From an uncultured Lachnospiraceae bacterium (GTDB lineage Bacteria > Bacillota > Clostridia > Lachnospirales > Lachnospiraceae): a DNA stretch of 36,604 nt. Positions within the stretch are counted from its first letter, which is position 1. Each line of letters begins with the position of its first letter. The notes below the pieces were generated by a model that ran no database searches, was not told the DNA's origin, and saw only the letters and a program-made list of their open reading frames with translations. Below are positions 13,764 through 23,659 of the stretch, one piece after another. The stretch is from contig CADBTR010000038.1 of the NCBI GenBank assembly GCA_902797675.1, positions 1-36,604 on the forward strand, in the 5' to 3' direction. The position numbers were made by a program, and so were the translations under genes.

Positions 13764-16097
13764 TTAAGAAACCTTCTTTGCCGCATGTTCGGATTTCTTC
13801 TTGTCTTTTGCCTCTTTCTCCGGCAACACTTCTGTCTGCTCCGGTTTTTCCGGTTTCTTTGACTTTACCGCCTCAATCGGACCTTCCGGCTTCCATACGG
13901 AAACAGAAACCGGTCCCATCTTGATATGAATGGAATATTCTCTTCCGTCACATTCATCTTCCGCAGCCGTCAGGATTCTGGTATTTACCATGCCATATCC
14001 GCCGTAGAGGTCATTGTCGCTGTTTAAGATCTCCTTATATTTACCCGGAAACGGAACGCCAAACTTATAAGAAGCATGAGGTACCGTATCAAAATTGCAA
14101 AATACCAGCAACGTATCCTCCGTTTTTTTGCCCTTCCGGATAAACGCGCAGATACTGGTTTCGTTGGTGGTATTATTGATCCACTCAAATCCGTCCGGAC
14201 TTTCGTCCAGTTCGTACAGCGCAGGCTCATTTACATAAATTTTATTCAATTCCCGCACAAAGTCCTGTGTATGAACATGCTTTTCCGTATCCAGACTCTC
14301 CCAGTCCAGAGCCCGTTCTTCGCTCCACTCCCGGTATTGCGCGAAATCCTGTCCCATAAACAATAATTTCTTTCCCGGGTGCATAAACATAAAGCAATAA
14401 GCGGCTCTTAAATTCGCAAACCGGATATCATCACTGGTTCCCGGCATTTTTTCTATCATAGAGCCTTTTCCATGAACCACCTCATCATGTGATAATACCA
14501 GTACAAAATTCTCGCTGTATGCGTAGATCATGCTGAATGTCAGCAGATGATAATTATTTTTCCTAAAATACGGATCGCATTGCATATAACTGGTAAAGTC
14601 ATTCATCCAGCCCATATTCCACTTTAAGTCAAAACCGAGACCGTCTTTGTCAGGATCTCCGGTCACAAAAGGCCATGCCGTGGATTCCTCGGCGATCAGC
14701 AACGATCCCCTTGTGCGCTTTTTGAATGTTTTGCTGAGCTGTTTTAAGAAATCCACAGCGTCCAGATTTTCATTTCCGCCATACATATTGGCGATCCACT
14801 CACCGTCATTTTTTCCGTAATCAAGATACAGCATCGATGCCACCGCATCCATCCGGATTCCGTCGGCGTGGTATTGCTCTGCCCAGAACAACGCATTCGC
14901 CGTCAGGAAATTCTGCACTTCGGGGCGGGCGTAATTATAAATCAACGTTCCCCAATGCGGGTGCTCCCCCTGTCTCGGATCCTGATGCTCGTACAGGCAG
15001 GTACCGTCGAATTTTGCAAGTCCGAATTCATCTTTCGGAAAATGAGCCGGAACCCAGTCAAGAATCACTCCGATCCCTTTTTCATGCATATAATTCATAA
15101 AATATGCGAAATCCTCCGGCGTCCCGTAACGGGCTGTCGGCGCATAATATCCTGTCACCTGATATCCCCAGGAACCGTCAAAAGGATGTTCCATCACAGG
15201 CATCAGTTCGATATGGGTATAATGCATATCCTGCACATAAGCGGCGAGCATCGGAGCCAGTTCCCTGTAATTGTAGAAACATTCCATCTGCTCCATACCC
15301 TCGATGACCGGTTTCTTCCATGACCCCAGATGCACTTCATAGATTGACAGCGGCATCTGCGACAGATCCTGTTTTTCTCTTTTCTTCAGCCACTTTTCAT
15401 CATTCCATGAGAAAGATCCGATATCCGCGACCACAGAAGCATTATCCGGTCGCTTCTGTGCCGCAAAAGCATAAGGGTCTGCTTTCAATACAACATTTCC
15501 GCCATATTGCAGAATCTCGTATTTATACAATTCCCCTGCCTGTACTCCCGGAATGAACAATTCAAACACGCCGGTGTCGTCGATCTTATTCATCATATGA
15601 CGTCTGCCATCCCAATGATTAAAATCGCCCACAACGCTGACTCTTTCCGCAAAAGGCGCCCATACGCCGAAAGCGGTTCCTTCCACTCCGTCAATGGTTC
15701 TTACATGAGCGCCCAGATAGCGGTATACTTCCTCATTGACTCCGGCATTGAACTTCTCCAGTTCCTCCAGCGGCAGCACATTGTCAAATTGATACGGATC
15801 ATAATAAGATTCCGTCGTTCCATCCTCATACTCGGCGATCACCCGATATACACTTTTGGGTTTTCCCGGAATGAGGATTGCGAAAAAATTCTCATCCATT
15901 TTTTCCATATCATACATTTTTTTGCCGTTCTCGTAACGGACGGAAACGCTGACTGCATCGGGTACATAGACCTGGATCAATGTTTTTCCCTTTATCTCAC
16001 AAGGTCCGAGCGTACATCTCGGACAGCTCAGATCGGCATATTGAATCCCTTCGATATCCGCCCAGTTCATCAGATTGTACAAAGTATCTTTTTTCAT
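13764..16097 (-). CDS. glgB: 1,4-alpha-glucan branching enzyme
   Basis: A 777-aa GH13 enzyme that introduces alpha-1,6 branches into glycogen. An N-terminal domain of about 130 residues comes first, then a CBM48-like module (FGVWAPFAERVSVVGDFNHW, residues 143-162), then the catalytic barrel. The catalytic triad is D417 (GIRMDAVAS), E470 (LLIAEES) and D538 (LSHDE). The 53- and 68-residue spacings equal those of E. coli GlgB. Residues after about 740 form a Lys/Glu/Pro-rich tail not typical of the family, probably disordered. The start has a GGGAGG site. No other glycogen gene is in the window; the enzyme lies between purL and mscS. Confidence 0.96.
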   Translation of the reverse strand: MKKDTLYNLMNWADIEGIQYADLSCPRCTLGPCEIKGKTLIQVYVPDAVSVSVRYENGKKMYDMEKMDENFFAILIPGKPKSVYRVIAEYEDGTTESYYDPYQFDNVLPLEELEKFNAGVNEEVYRYLGAHVRTIDGVEGTAFGVWAPFAERVSVVGDFNHWDGRRHMMNKIDDTGVFELFIPGVQAGELYKYEILQYGGNVVLKADPYAFAAQKRPDNASVVADIGSFSWNDEKWLKKREKQDLSQMPLSIYEVHLGSWKKPVIEGMEQMECFYNYRELAPMLAAYVQDMHYTHIELMPVMEHPFDGSWGYQVTGYYAPTARYGTPEDFAYFMNYMHEKGIGVILDWVPAHFPKDEFGLAKFDGTCLYEHQDPRQGEHPHWGTLIYNYARPEVQNFLTANALFWAEQYHADGIRMDAVASMLYLDYGKNDGEWIANMYGGNENLDAVDFLKQLSKTFKKRTRGSLLIAEESTAWPFVTGDPDKDGLGFDLKWNMGWMNDFTSYMQCDPYFRKNNYHLLTFSMIYAYSENFVLVLSHDEVVHGKGSMIEKMPGTSDDIRFANLRAAYCFMFMHPGKKLLFMGQDFAQYREWSEERALDWESLDTEKHVHTQDFVRELNKIYVNEPALYELDESPDGFEWINNTTNETSICAFIRKGKKTEDTLLVFCNFDTVPHASYKFGVPFPGKYKEILNSDNDLYGGYGMVNTRILTAAEDECDGREYSIHIKMGPVSVSVWKPEGPIEAVKSKKPEKPEQTEVLPEKEAKDKKKSEHAAKKVS

Positions 16098-16132
16098 CTA
16101 CGACCTCCCTCTCTCATCTTTGGAATCGTTTC

Positions 16133-19100
16133 CTAACTGAAATATTTCACGCCGGATTCAAAGATCTTCATATCCTGTTCGCCATAAATATTCATGGCTA
16201 CAGAACTTCCGATACGTTCCACATGAGCCATCTTGCCAAGGCATCTGCCGTCCGGACTTGTGATTCCCTCGATGGCTGCGTAAGAACCGTTGACATTCCA
16301 TTCCTCATCCATGGTCGCATTGCCGTCAAGATCTACATATTGTGTGGCAACCTGCCCGTTTTCAAAAAGTTTTTTGATCCATTCTTCGTTTGCGACGAAT
16401 CTGCCCTCGCCATGAGAAGCCGGTGTCACATAAGTTCCGCCAAGTTTTGCCTCCATAAGCCAAGGGGACTTATTTGTAACTACTTTTGTATAAACCATCT
16501 TGGATATGTGACGGTTGATGGTATTGAAGGTCAAGGTCGGAGAATCCGCCTTCTGACCGGTAATTTCGCCGTTAGGCACCAGCCCCAGTTTGATCAGTGC
16601 CTGAAAACCGTTGCAGATACCCAATGCCAGACCGTCCCGCTCATTTAACAATTTATGAACGCTCTCTTTGATTTTCTCATTCTGAAATGCCGTGGCAAAG
16701 AATTTTGCGGATCCATCCGGTTCGTCACCGGCTGAGAAACCGCCCGGGAACATGATGATCTGTGACTTTGCGATACTTTCCTCAAAAATCCGCACAGAAT
16801 CTCTGATATCTTCCGGTGTCAGATTTTTAAATACCTTGACGATCACATCAGCACCTGCGCGTTTAAATGCCGCTGCCGAATCGAATTCGCAATTCGTTCC
16901 CGGAAATACCGGAATAAATACGGTCGGCTTCGCTGTTTTATGTTTGCAGACATATACCTCTTTCGTATCGTAGAGCGGGGTATTGACTGCCTCTTTGTTT
17001 TGTGTTGCTCTGGTCGGGAATACTTTCTCCAGAGTTTTCGTCCATGCCTTCATGGCTTCTTCCATTGAGATCGATACCTCACCATATGTGAAAGCGGAAT
17101 CATTTGTAACCTCACCGATCACCTGACAGAAGTCCTTTCGATCGGCCATTGCCTTCTCCACTTCGCCGAAAAGCTCTGCAGGAACTTCCGCCACGATGTT
17201 GCCGAATTCCGGTGCAAACAGATCCTGTGCCTGTACTTCCGATGCGATTGCAACGCCGAATCCGTTACCGAACGCCATCTTGGATACCGCCGGAACAACA
17301 CCTTTTGCCTCCAGCGCATAAGCGGAAAGAATAACTTTCTTTTGGATCAGGGTATGAATCGTCTCATAAAGATCCATGATCTGACTATAAACCGGTTTAT
17401 CATACTCATCTCTCTGTGTAATGAATTTTACAATCTTGCTACCTGCCTTCTTGAATTCCGGTGAAATAATATCTCCCTCTTTTGCCACATCTACCGCAAA
17501 GGAAACCAGTGTCGGCGGAACATCAATATCATTGAATGTACCGGACATACTGTCCTTTCCTCCGATGGACGGAAGACCGAATCCGATCTGCGCGTCATAA
17601 GCGCCAAGCAAAGCTGCAAAAGGCTGACTCCATCTCTTCGGATCTTCTGTCATTCTGCGGAAATACTCCTGGAAGGTAAAACGGATCTTCTTATAATCTC
17701 CGCCGGCAGCCACTACTTTTGCCACAGAATCCACAACCGCATAAATCGCGCCATGATACGGGCTCCAGCTGGACAGATACGGATCAAATCCGTAGCTCAT
17801 CATAGTTACGGTATCACATTTGCCTTTCAATACCGGAAGTTTTGCAACCATCGTCTGAACTTCGCCGGTCTGATATTTTCCGCCGTAAGGCATAAATACA
17901 GATCCTGCGCCGATGGAACCGTCAAACATCTCCACAAGACCTTTTTGTGAGCAGACATTCAGATCAGCCAATGTATCAAGCCACTTTGCACGGACATCTT
18001 TTACCTCCGGTTTTACAAAGAAATTCTCTTCTTTCTTCGGCATATCCACAGAAACCGAAGTCTCCTGATGCGCTCCGTTTGTATCGAGAAATGCTCTGGA
18101 CAGGTCAACAATTGTTTTTCCTCTCCATTTGAGGGTCAGTCTCGGATCTTCCTTAACAACTGCCACCTCTACGGCTTCCAGATTTTCCTCATTGGCGTAT
18201 TTCATAAATTCCGCCACATCTTTCGGATCTACCACAACAGCCATACGCTCCTGAGATTCCGAGATTGCGATCTCCGTTCCGTCAAGACCGGCATATTTCT
18301 TAGGTACTTTATCCAGATCAATATCCAGTCCGTCCGCAAGTTCACCGATGGCAACGGAAACGCCGCCTGCGCCGAAATCGTTACATTTCTTGATCAATTT
18401 GCTTACTTCTTCTCTGCGGAACATTCTCTGGATCTTACGTTCTGTCGGAGCGTTACCTTTCTGCACCTCCGCGCCGCAGGTTTCCAGGGATTCCGTTGTA
18501 TGAACCTTTGATGATCCCGTTGCGCCGCCGCAGCCGTCGCGTCCGGTTCTTCCGCCCAACAGAATGATGATATCGCCCGGATCCGATGTTTCTCTCTTCA
18601 CCGCTCTTCTCGGCGCGGCACCCATAACGGCACCGATCTCCATTCTCTTTGCCACATAATCCGGATGGTAGATCTCCTTTACATAACCGGTGGCAAGACC
18701 GATCTGGTTTCCGTAAGAACTGTAACCGTTGGCTGCCTGCCGCACCAGTTTCTTCTGAGGCAGTTTTCCCGGAAGCGTATCTTTTACAGCCTTTGTAGGA
18801 TCTGCCGCACCGGTGACACGCATTGCCTGATATACATAAGTACGACCGGAAAGGGGATCTCTGATAGCACCGCCGAGACAGGTTGCCGCTCCACCGAACG
18901 GCTCGATCTCGGTAGGATGATTATGTGTCTCATTCTTAAAGTTTACGAGCCATTCCTCGGTCTTTCCGTCTACTTCTACAGGCACCACGATGGAGCAGGC
19001 ATTGATCTCGTCCGATTCCTCCTGATCCTGTAATTTTCCTTCTTTCTTTAACTTTCTCATGGCCATCAGCGCCAGATCCATCAGGCATACGAATTTATCA

Positions 19101-19906
19101 TCTCTTCCTGCAAAGATCTCATCATGAGTCTTTTTATATTCCTGATAAGTCTGCGTGATCGGCTTATTATAATATCCCTCGTCAAAGGAAACGCTCTTTA
19201 ATTCCGTCTGGAACGTTGTATGACGACAATGATCGGACCAATAGGTATCCAATACCCGGATTTCCGTCATGGACGGATCTCTCTTTTCCTCATTCTTAAA
19301 ATAATTCTGAATATGCAGAAAATCCTTGAATGTCATGGCAAGCCCCAAAGAACCGTAAAGTTCCTTTAAGTCATCTTCCGCCATATCCTTAAAGCCGTCA
19401 AAGATCTTCACATCAGCAGGTTCATCAAATACCGTGACTAAGGTATCCGGTTTTTCAAGACCGGTTTCTCTGGAATCTACAGGGTTAATCGTATAGGATC
19501 TGACACTCTCATATTGCTCATCCGTCAATGTACCGGTGATCACATAGGTAACTGCTGTTTTGATAACCGGCTCTTCATTTTCATTCAAGAATTTAATACA
19601 CTGTACGGCAGAATCGGCTCTCTGGTCAAATTGTCCCGGCAAAAATTCCACGCTGAATATCCTGTCTCCCTCTTCGTAAGGAAATGTTTCCTCATAAAGC
19701 GTATCCACAGGCAATTCCGCAAATACTGTATTCATCGCTTTCTTATAGGTTTCATCGCTGATATTCTCCACGTCGTAACGCACCAGCACTCTCACTTTTT
19801 CTACACCGGTTATACCAAGAAAACTCCTGATCTCCTCCTGCAGTTCTTTTGCCTTCACCGCATACGGTGCCTGTTTTTCCACATAAACACGCTTAACCTT
19901 GCTCAT
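16133..19906 (-). CDS. purL: phosphoribosylformylglycinamidine synthase, single-chain
   Basis: A 1257-aa enzyme for the fourth step of purine synthesis, converting FGAR to FGAM with ATP and glutamine. It is the large single-chain form: a PurS-like N-terminus, two PurM-like ATP-binding halves (SDHCRHTTF and HNHPTEIEPFGGAATCLGG in the first) and a C-terminal class I glutaminase. In the glutaminase the nucleophile Cys is in LGICNGFQ and the His in SHGEGRF. Bacillus instead splits these functions into PurS, PurL and PurQ. The start has a GGAGGTACTT site inside the last codons of the upstream membrane-protein gene, overlapping it by 14 bases. The other purine genes here (purE, M, N, D) lie about 10 kb upstream with unrelated genes between. 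Confidence 0.97.
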   Translation of the reverse strand: MSKVKRVYVEKQAPYAVKAKELQEEIRSFLGITGVEKVRVLVRYDVENISDETYKKAMNTVFAELPVDTLYEETFPYEEGDRIFSVEFLPGQFDQRADSAVQCIKFLNENEEPVIKTAVTYVITGTLTDEQYESVRSYTINPVDSRETGLEKPDTLVTVFDEPADVKIFDGFKDMAEDDLKELYGSLGLAMTFKDFLHIQNYFKNEEKRDPSMTEIRVLDTYWSDHCRHTTFQTELKSVSFDEGYYNKPITQTYQEYKKTHDEIFAGRDDKFVCLMDLALMAMRKLKKEGKLQDQEESDEINACSIVVPVEVDGKTEEWLVNFKNETHNHPTEIEPFGGAATCLGGAIRDPLSGRTYVYQAMRVTGAADPTKAVKDTLPGKLPQKKLVRQAANGYSSYGNQIGLATGYVKEIYHPDYVAKRMEIGAVMGAAPRRAVKRETSDPGDIIILLGGRTGRDGCGGATGSSKVHTTESLETCGAEVQKGNAPTERKIQRMFRREEVSKLIKKCNDFGAGGVSVAIGELADGLDIDLDKVPKKYAGLDGTEIAISESQERMAVVVDPKDVAEFMKYANEENLEAVEVAVVKEDPRLTLKWRGKTIVDLSRAFLDTNGAHQETSVSVDMPKKEENFFVKPEVKDVRAKWLDTLADLNVCSQKGLVEMFDGSIGAGSVFMPYGGKYQTGEVQTMVAKLPVLKGKCDTVTMMSYGFDPYLSSWSPYHGAIYAVVDSVAKVVAAGGDYKKIRFTFQEYFRRMTEDPKRWSQPFAALLGAYDAQIGFGLPSIGGKDSMSGTFNDIDVPPTLVSFAVDVAKEGDIISPEFKKAGSKIVKFITQRDEYDKPVYSQIMDLYETIHTLIQKKVILSAYALEAKGVVPAVSKMAFGNGFGVAIASEVQAQDLFAPEFGNIVAEVPAELFGEVEKAMADRKDFCQVIGEVTNDSAFTYGEVSISMEEAMKAWTKTLEKVFPTRATQNKEAVNTPLYDTKEVYVCKHKTAKPTVFIPVFPGTNCEFDSAAAFKRAGADVIVKVFKNLTPEDIRDSVRIFEESIAKSQIIMFPGGFSAGDEPDGSAKFFATAFQNEKIKESVHKLLNERDGLALGICNGFQALIKLGLVPNGEITGQKADSPTLTFNTINRHISKMVYTKVVTNKSPWLMEAKLGGTYVTPASHGEGRFVANEEWIKKLFENGQVATQYVDLDGNATMDEEWNVNGSYAAIEGITSPDGRCLGKMAHVERIGSSVAMNIYGEQDMKIFESGVKYFS

Positions 19907-20657
19907 AAGTACCTCCAGAAATTTGTTTATTACTTTGCTCTCGTTTCATACTCCTCTTTATCATACCACATCTGACAGAAAAACACAAAACGAAAATGAA
20001 AATAATCAATAAAATCAACCACATTCCGATCCGGATTCCCATATCTACAAAAAAGCCCTCCGGCAGAATGTTGATCAGTCTGCTGATCGACGGATCCAAA
20101 AGCCAGTTATCATTATCAAACAACATGCGATGCATGGCGTAAAATACGGCTGTAAAATTCACAACAGCTGCCCCTGCAATAGCCGCACCCACTGCAAAAA
20201 GAGCTGCCAGCGACCATAAAATCCCGTTGCAAAGCCTTAAGATTCCCCCTTCTGCACCGTTTAAAACGAACAGCAGAAGAATACTGACAAAAAGGACTGC
20301 AATGGCGCACTTTCTCCACAGCAATCCCAATAAAAACAGATCCCTGACATCTTTCATATGGCTCTGATCGATCTCGTTAAAGAATAATTTTTCCTCTCCG
20401 TCTATTGTGGCGTAAACAACAAGATCCTCTCTTCCTCCCCGCAGATAGGACATCATCTCGACGGTGACATCCATAAGCTCACTCATGTCCATATTGACAA
20501 TAGAGTCCTCATTATTTACATGATATTTCACATATTCCTTTTCATAAAAAACATAATCGCTGTAACAGGCGATCTCAAAGGCAGTGACAAACAGCACGAC
20601 CAGAACTGCTCCCCCTGCTGTTGCCTGTGCGATCACGCTCAATATTTTCTGTAACAT
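19893..20657 (-). CDS. DUF1461 (TIGR01906) membrane protein, Lit-like
   Basis: A 254-aa integral membrane protein with about four hydrophobic segments: residues 8-32, 110-133, 145-172 and 211-230. Two family blocks are recognisable: an EIDQSHMKDV block with H100, and FYAMHRMLFDNDNW through DPSISRLINILPEGFF with H176. These match DUF1461/TIGR01906. That family contains Lit, the lipoprotein intramolecular transacylase of Enterococcus and Bacillus, in which two such histidines are important. Residues 33-100 probably form an extracellular domain. Lit activity (making lyso-form lipoproteins) is therefore possible, but the family is broad and function may differ. The 3' end overlaps purL by 14 bases and contains the purL ribosome site. 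Confidence 0.8.
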   Translation of the reverse strand: MLQKILSVIAQATAGGAVLVVLFVTAFEIACYSDYVFYEKEYVKYHVNNEDSIVNMDMSELMDVTVEMMSYLRGGREDLVVYATIDGEEKLFFNEIDQSHMKDVRDLFLLGLLWRKCAIAVLFVSILLLFVLNGAEGGILRLCNGILWSLAALFAVGAAIAGAAVVNFTAVFYAMHRMLFDNDNWLLDPSISRLINILPEGFFVDMGIRIGMWLILLIIFIFVLCFSVRCGMIKRSMKREQSNKQISGGTYEQG

Positions 20658-20687
20658 TCTATCTGCCTCCCAAACCGGATTTATGTA

Positions 20688-20918
20688 TTACTCATCAAAG
20701 GTTACCGTCACAAAGAAACCTCTGTCGGTCTGATGCACCTGTTTTACGATTCCTTTTCGCGACTTTAAGCGCTCTCGGAATTGATAATTTGCCGACATGG
20801 CAACTGCCGGTTCCAGCGTATAATAATAGCTTCCCGGCAGTTTTCCCTCTGTGATCTCAACCTCATCTCCCTCTGAAACCAATCCTTCCCGTTCCATCTT
20901 AAATTCCATATCACGCAT
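20688..20918 (-). CDS. small conserved hypothetical protein
   Basis: A 76-aa soluble protein, rich in Glu and Lys, with alternating hydrophobic positions that suggest a small beta-barrel: E-G-D-E-V-E-I-T in the first half, I-V-K-Q-V and F-F-V-T-V-T-F near the end. This would fit an SH3-like or KOW-like fold, but I do not recognise a named family. The start has a clear AGGAG site seven bases upstream, and the gene ends 30 bases before the Lit-like gene, so it is likely real and in the same operon. There is no signal peptide or membrane segment. Confidence 0.7.
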   Translation of the reverse strand: MRDMEFKMEREGLVSEGDEVEITEGKLPGSYYYTLEPAVAMSANYQFRERLKSRKGIVKQVHQTDRGFFVTVTFDE

Positions 20919-20950
20919 ATTTCTCCTGCTTTCTGTCTCTGTATCCTATT

Positions 20951-20981
20951 TTTTGTTTGATTTATTATTTTTCAAACAAAA
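20951..20981. repeat. AT-rich 10-bp inverted repeat
   Basis: TTTTGTTTGA (20951-20960) and TCAAACAAAA (20972-20981) form an exact inverted repeat around 11 bases. It lies in the 114-base gap before the 76-aa gene. It could be a weak hairpin or an operator for a local promoter; no convincing -35/-10 pair accompanies it. Confidence 0.4.
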
Positions 20982-21032
20982 TTTTTGTTTTACTTTAATC
21001 AGCATTAAAATTCGGCTGCAAATCGTAATTTC

Positions 21033-21575
21033 TTATAATATTTTACGGCGGATATAGGAAAACGTGGCTTCCTCTCCCCTCTCAGCAAGCATCAGAAGCA
21101 GCCGATACAGCAGCCGGTCGGTTTTCGGATGAATCATATACTTTCCACGCCCTTTCAGGTAATATTCCAGAGGATAACCGTCATGATATTGTTCCCCGCC
21201 ATATACCCGGCTTGCCGCAACCCGGTCGCAAAACATCTCAACCACATAACGGACAGGCATCTCCATTCCCGTCATATGCGCATCCTTATCGCTGCCGTAA
21301 TCAATCCAGTATTCATAATGATGTTTATTCCTGCCCTTGTGATGCAGCCACGCAGTCGATACCCCCTCTGCCTCCCGCTGCGCATTGTTGGGACTCCGGT
21401 ATCCCTGATAATAGCGGACACCGGGTATAAATTCCGTCGGTGAATATTTGGAAAGATCATGGAGAAGTCCCTGACGGTAAAGACCTGCCTGAAAGCAATA
21501 TTTCATCACCAGCAGCTTATGCGTATTGATCGTATGTAAATGTCCGAAAAAATTATGAAGCCATCTCACTTTCAT
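21033..21575 (-). CDS. DUF5662-like protein
   Basis: A 180-aa soluble protein I match from memory to DUF5662, a family common in clostridia and their phages and sometimes mislabelled catalase. Conserved-looking features are LLHDLSKYSPTEF with H39-D40, WLHHKGRNKHHYEYW with clustered histidines, and a later FCDRVAAS block with Asp. The His/Asp pattern resembles an HD-type metal site, so a metal-dependent hydrolase is conceivable; this is speculation from motif shape. The ribosome site is a modest AAGGAAAT. It follows the chemoreceptor-like gene by 14 bases and is probably co-transcribed with it. Confidence 0.72.
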   Translation of the reverse strand: MKVRWLHNFFGHLHTINTHKLLVMKYCFQAGLYRQGLLHDLSKYSPTEFIPGVRYYQGYRSPNNAQREAEGVSTAWLHHKGRNKHHYEYWIDYGSDKDAHMTGMEMPVRYVVEMFCDRVAASRVYGGEQYHDGYPLEYYLKGRGKYMIHPKTDRLLYRLLLMLAERGEEATFSYIRRKIL

Positions 21576-21589
21576 ATCCGATTTCCTTA

Positions 21590-22234
21590 TTATTCCGCAA
21601 ACTGGTCTAATGTCTTTCTCGCCTTATCCGTAATATCCCTCTGATATGCGATCTCATTTTCCATATTTCTCGACACATCATTCGCCACATAAGCAGCATC
21701 CAAAATCTTTTGAAGAAGTTCTCCGATGGAAGCAGCCATACGATTCTGTTCCTCCGCATAACTATAGATATCATTCATATAATTTACCATTCCGGCAACA
21801 AATGACTGCACTTCATTGATTTTAGTCGTAATTTCCGAAGAAGAATTTTTCGTCTGCTTCGCTAAAGACTGCACTTCCTCCGCAACCACAGCAAAACCGC
21901 GTCCGTGTTCTCCCGCTCTCGCCGCTTCAATAGACGCGTTCAATGATAAAATATTGGTCTTATTTGCGATTCCGGAAATAACATGAGCAAAATCCGCAAT
22001 CACATCCGACACTTCTTTCATCTGCTCAATATTCTTCTGCGATTCCTTTACCGATGCGTTCATTTCATTGATCTGTCCCACCAGTCCCTCGATGGCATTG
22101 ATTCCGTCTTTTACAAGATTCAATGAAGTATCCGATGAATTGATCACATCAAAGGCATTTTTTTCCAGTTTCAACTGTGATTCATCCAGATCATTGACGA
22201 TCGTTAAAACCTTATTTGCAAGAACACTACTCAT
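21590..22234 (-). CDS. soluble methyl-accepting chemotaxis-type signalling domain protein
   Basis: A 214-aa protein made almost entirely of the coiled-coil signalling domain of methyl-accepting chemotaxis proteins. The hairpin tip, which contacts CheA and CheW in true receptors, is present as IANKTNILSLNASIEAARAG followed by EHGRGFAVVAEEVQSLA. There is no membrane helix, HAMP or recognisable sensor; only about 60 residues precede the main coiled coil. It may sense through a partner, act in a cytoplasmic array, or be a non-chemotaxis signalling protein. No che or flagellar gene is near. The start has a strong AGAGGAGG site. RadA ends 40 bases upstream with no terminator between. Confidence 0.85.
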   Translation of the reverse strand: MSSVLANKVLTIVNDLDESQLKLEKNAFDVINSSDTSLNLVKDGINAIEGLVGQINEMNASVKESQKNIEQMKEVSDVIADFAHVISGIANKTNILSLNASIEAARAGEHGRGFAVVAEEVQSLAKQTKNSSSEITTKINEVQSFVAGMVNYMNDIYSYAEEQNRMAASIGELLQKILDAAYVANDVSRNMENEIAYQRDITDKARKTLDQFAE

Positions 22235-22274
22235 ATTATACCTCCTCTGATAACGATAGTTTATATCTGTATTT

Positions 22275-23642
22275 TTAATGTTTCATGATTATATTAGTCA
22301 GATCAAACACATTCTTTATTCCGACCAGCTGTATTTTGGAACCGTCAATCCCTTTCATGGACACTTCCGGCATGATACAGCGGTTAAATCCCAGTTTTTC
22401 CGCTTCATTAACTCTTTGCTGCGCCATATTGACAGCCCTGACTTCACCTGCCAGACCGACTTCTCCAAAGACAATTGTTTTATCATCAATGACAAGATCC
22501 CGATAACTGGAAATCAACGCCAACACGATTCCCAGATCAAGGGCCGGCTCTACAATCCTCATTCCGCCTGCCACATTGACGTAAGCATCGTACTCACCCA
22601 TTTTTAATCCCAGTCTTTTTTCAAGAACCGCCATCAAAAGATTGACTCTGTTATAATCCGTACCCGCTGCCGTCCGCCTCGGCATTCCGAAATTCGTCCT
22701 GCATACAAGAGCCTGTATCTCGGCAAGCATCGGTCTTGTTCCCTCGATGGCGCAGGCGACAATGGAACCGGATGCATGTTCCGGTCTTCCGTTCAGCATA
22801 TACTCGGAAGGATTCTTTACCTCCCGAAGTCCCTCACCGCACATTTCAAACACGCCGATTTCATTCGTGGAACCAAACCGGTTCTTTACCCCGCGCAGGA
22901 TCCGGTAGGACGCATGCCTGTCCCCCTCAAAATAAAGTACAGTATCCACCATATGCTCCAACACTCTGGGGCCTGCCACAACGCCTTCTTTTGTGACGTG
23001 TCCCACAATAAAGATGGATATATTCTGCGTTTTTGCGATCTGCATGAAAACATTGGTAGATTCCCTTACCTGACTGACGCTTCCGGGTGCACTTGCCACA
23101 TCTCCATGAAAAATTGTCTGTATCGAGTCTATGACAGCTGCATCCGGCTTTTCTGTTTTTAACACCTGCTCAATCATCTCGAGATTTGTCTCGCAAAATA
23201 ATTGAAGTCTGTCGCTGAATGTACCGATCCTGTCTGCCCGAAGTTTGATCTGCTGAAGGGATTCCTCCCCTGATATATATAAGACGCGTTTCCCTGCATC
23301 GGTGAGATTTTTACATACCTGCAACAGAAGTGTCGATTTTCCGATCCCCGGATCACCGCCGATCAAAGTCAGAGAGCCGCTGACAATTCCACCGCCCAGC
23401 ACCCGGTCCAATTCCGCGAAACCGGTCTTACTCCGTTCTTCCTCCGATGTTTTGATCTGATTGATTGATTCGGGTCTGTGCTCTCCGGAGAGCAGAGGTT
23501 TTCTGCCCCCGCTCTCCGTTTTGACCACAAGTTCCTCCACAAAGGAATTCCATTCCCTGCACGCCGGACACTGACCCAGCCATTTGGAAGATTCATAACC
23601 GCATTCCTTGCAGAAAAACGCTGTATTCTTTCCCTTTGCCAT
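22275..23642 (-). CDS. radA: DNA repair protein RadA
   Basis: A 455-aa RecA-related ATPase that promotes branch migration in recombinational repair. The N-terminal zinc finger has C11, C14, C25 and C28. Walker A is GGDPGIGKST near residue 95. The RadA-specific KNRFGS motif appears as KNRFGSTNEIGVFEM, and the last 150 residues form the Lon-protease-like domain. Length is normal. The Shine-Dalgarno sequence before the ATG is weak, but this start gives the usual M-A-K-x-K beginning. It follows the 137-aa hypothetical gene by 17 bases and comes soon after clpC, a pairing frequent in Firmicutes (clpC-radA). Confidence 0.96.
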   Translation of the reverse strand: MAKGKNTAFFCKECGYESSKWLGQCPACREWNSFVEELVVKTESGGRKPLLSGEHRPESINQIKTSEEERSKTGFAELDRVLGGGIVSGSLTLIGGDPGIGKSTLLLQVCKNLTDAGKRVLYISGEESLQQIKLRADRIGTFSDRLQLFCETNLEMIEQVLKTEKPDAAVIDSIQTIFHGDVASAPGSVSQVRESTNVFMQIAKTQNISIFIVGHVTKEGVVAGPRVLEHMVDTVLYFEGDRHASYRILRGVKNRFGSTNEIGVFEMCGEGLREVKNPSEYMLNGRPEHASGSIVACAIEGTRPMLAEIQALVCRTNFGMPRRTAAGTDYNRVNLLMAVLEKRLGLKMGEYDAYVNVAGGMRIVEPALDLGIVLALISSYRDLVIDDKTIVFGEVGLAGEVRAVNMAQQRVNEAEKLGFNRCIMPEVSMKGIDGSKIQLVGIKNVFDLTNIIMKH

Positions 23643-23659
23643 AGGATTGCCCGATCAGA

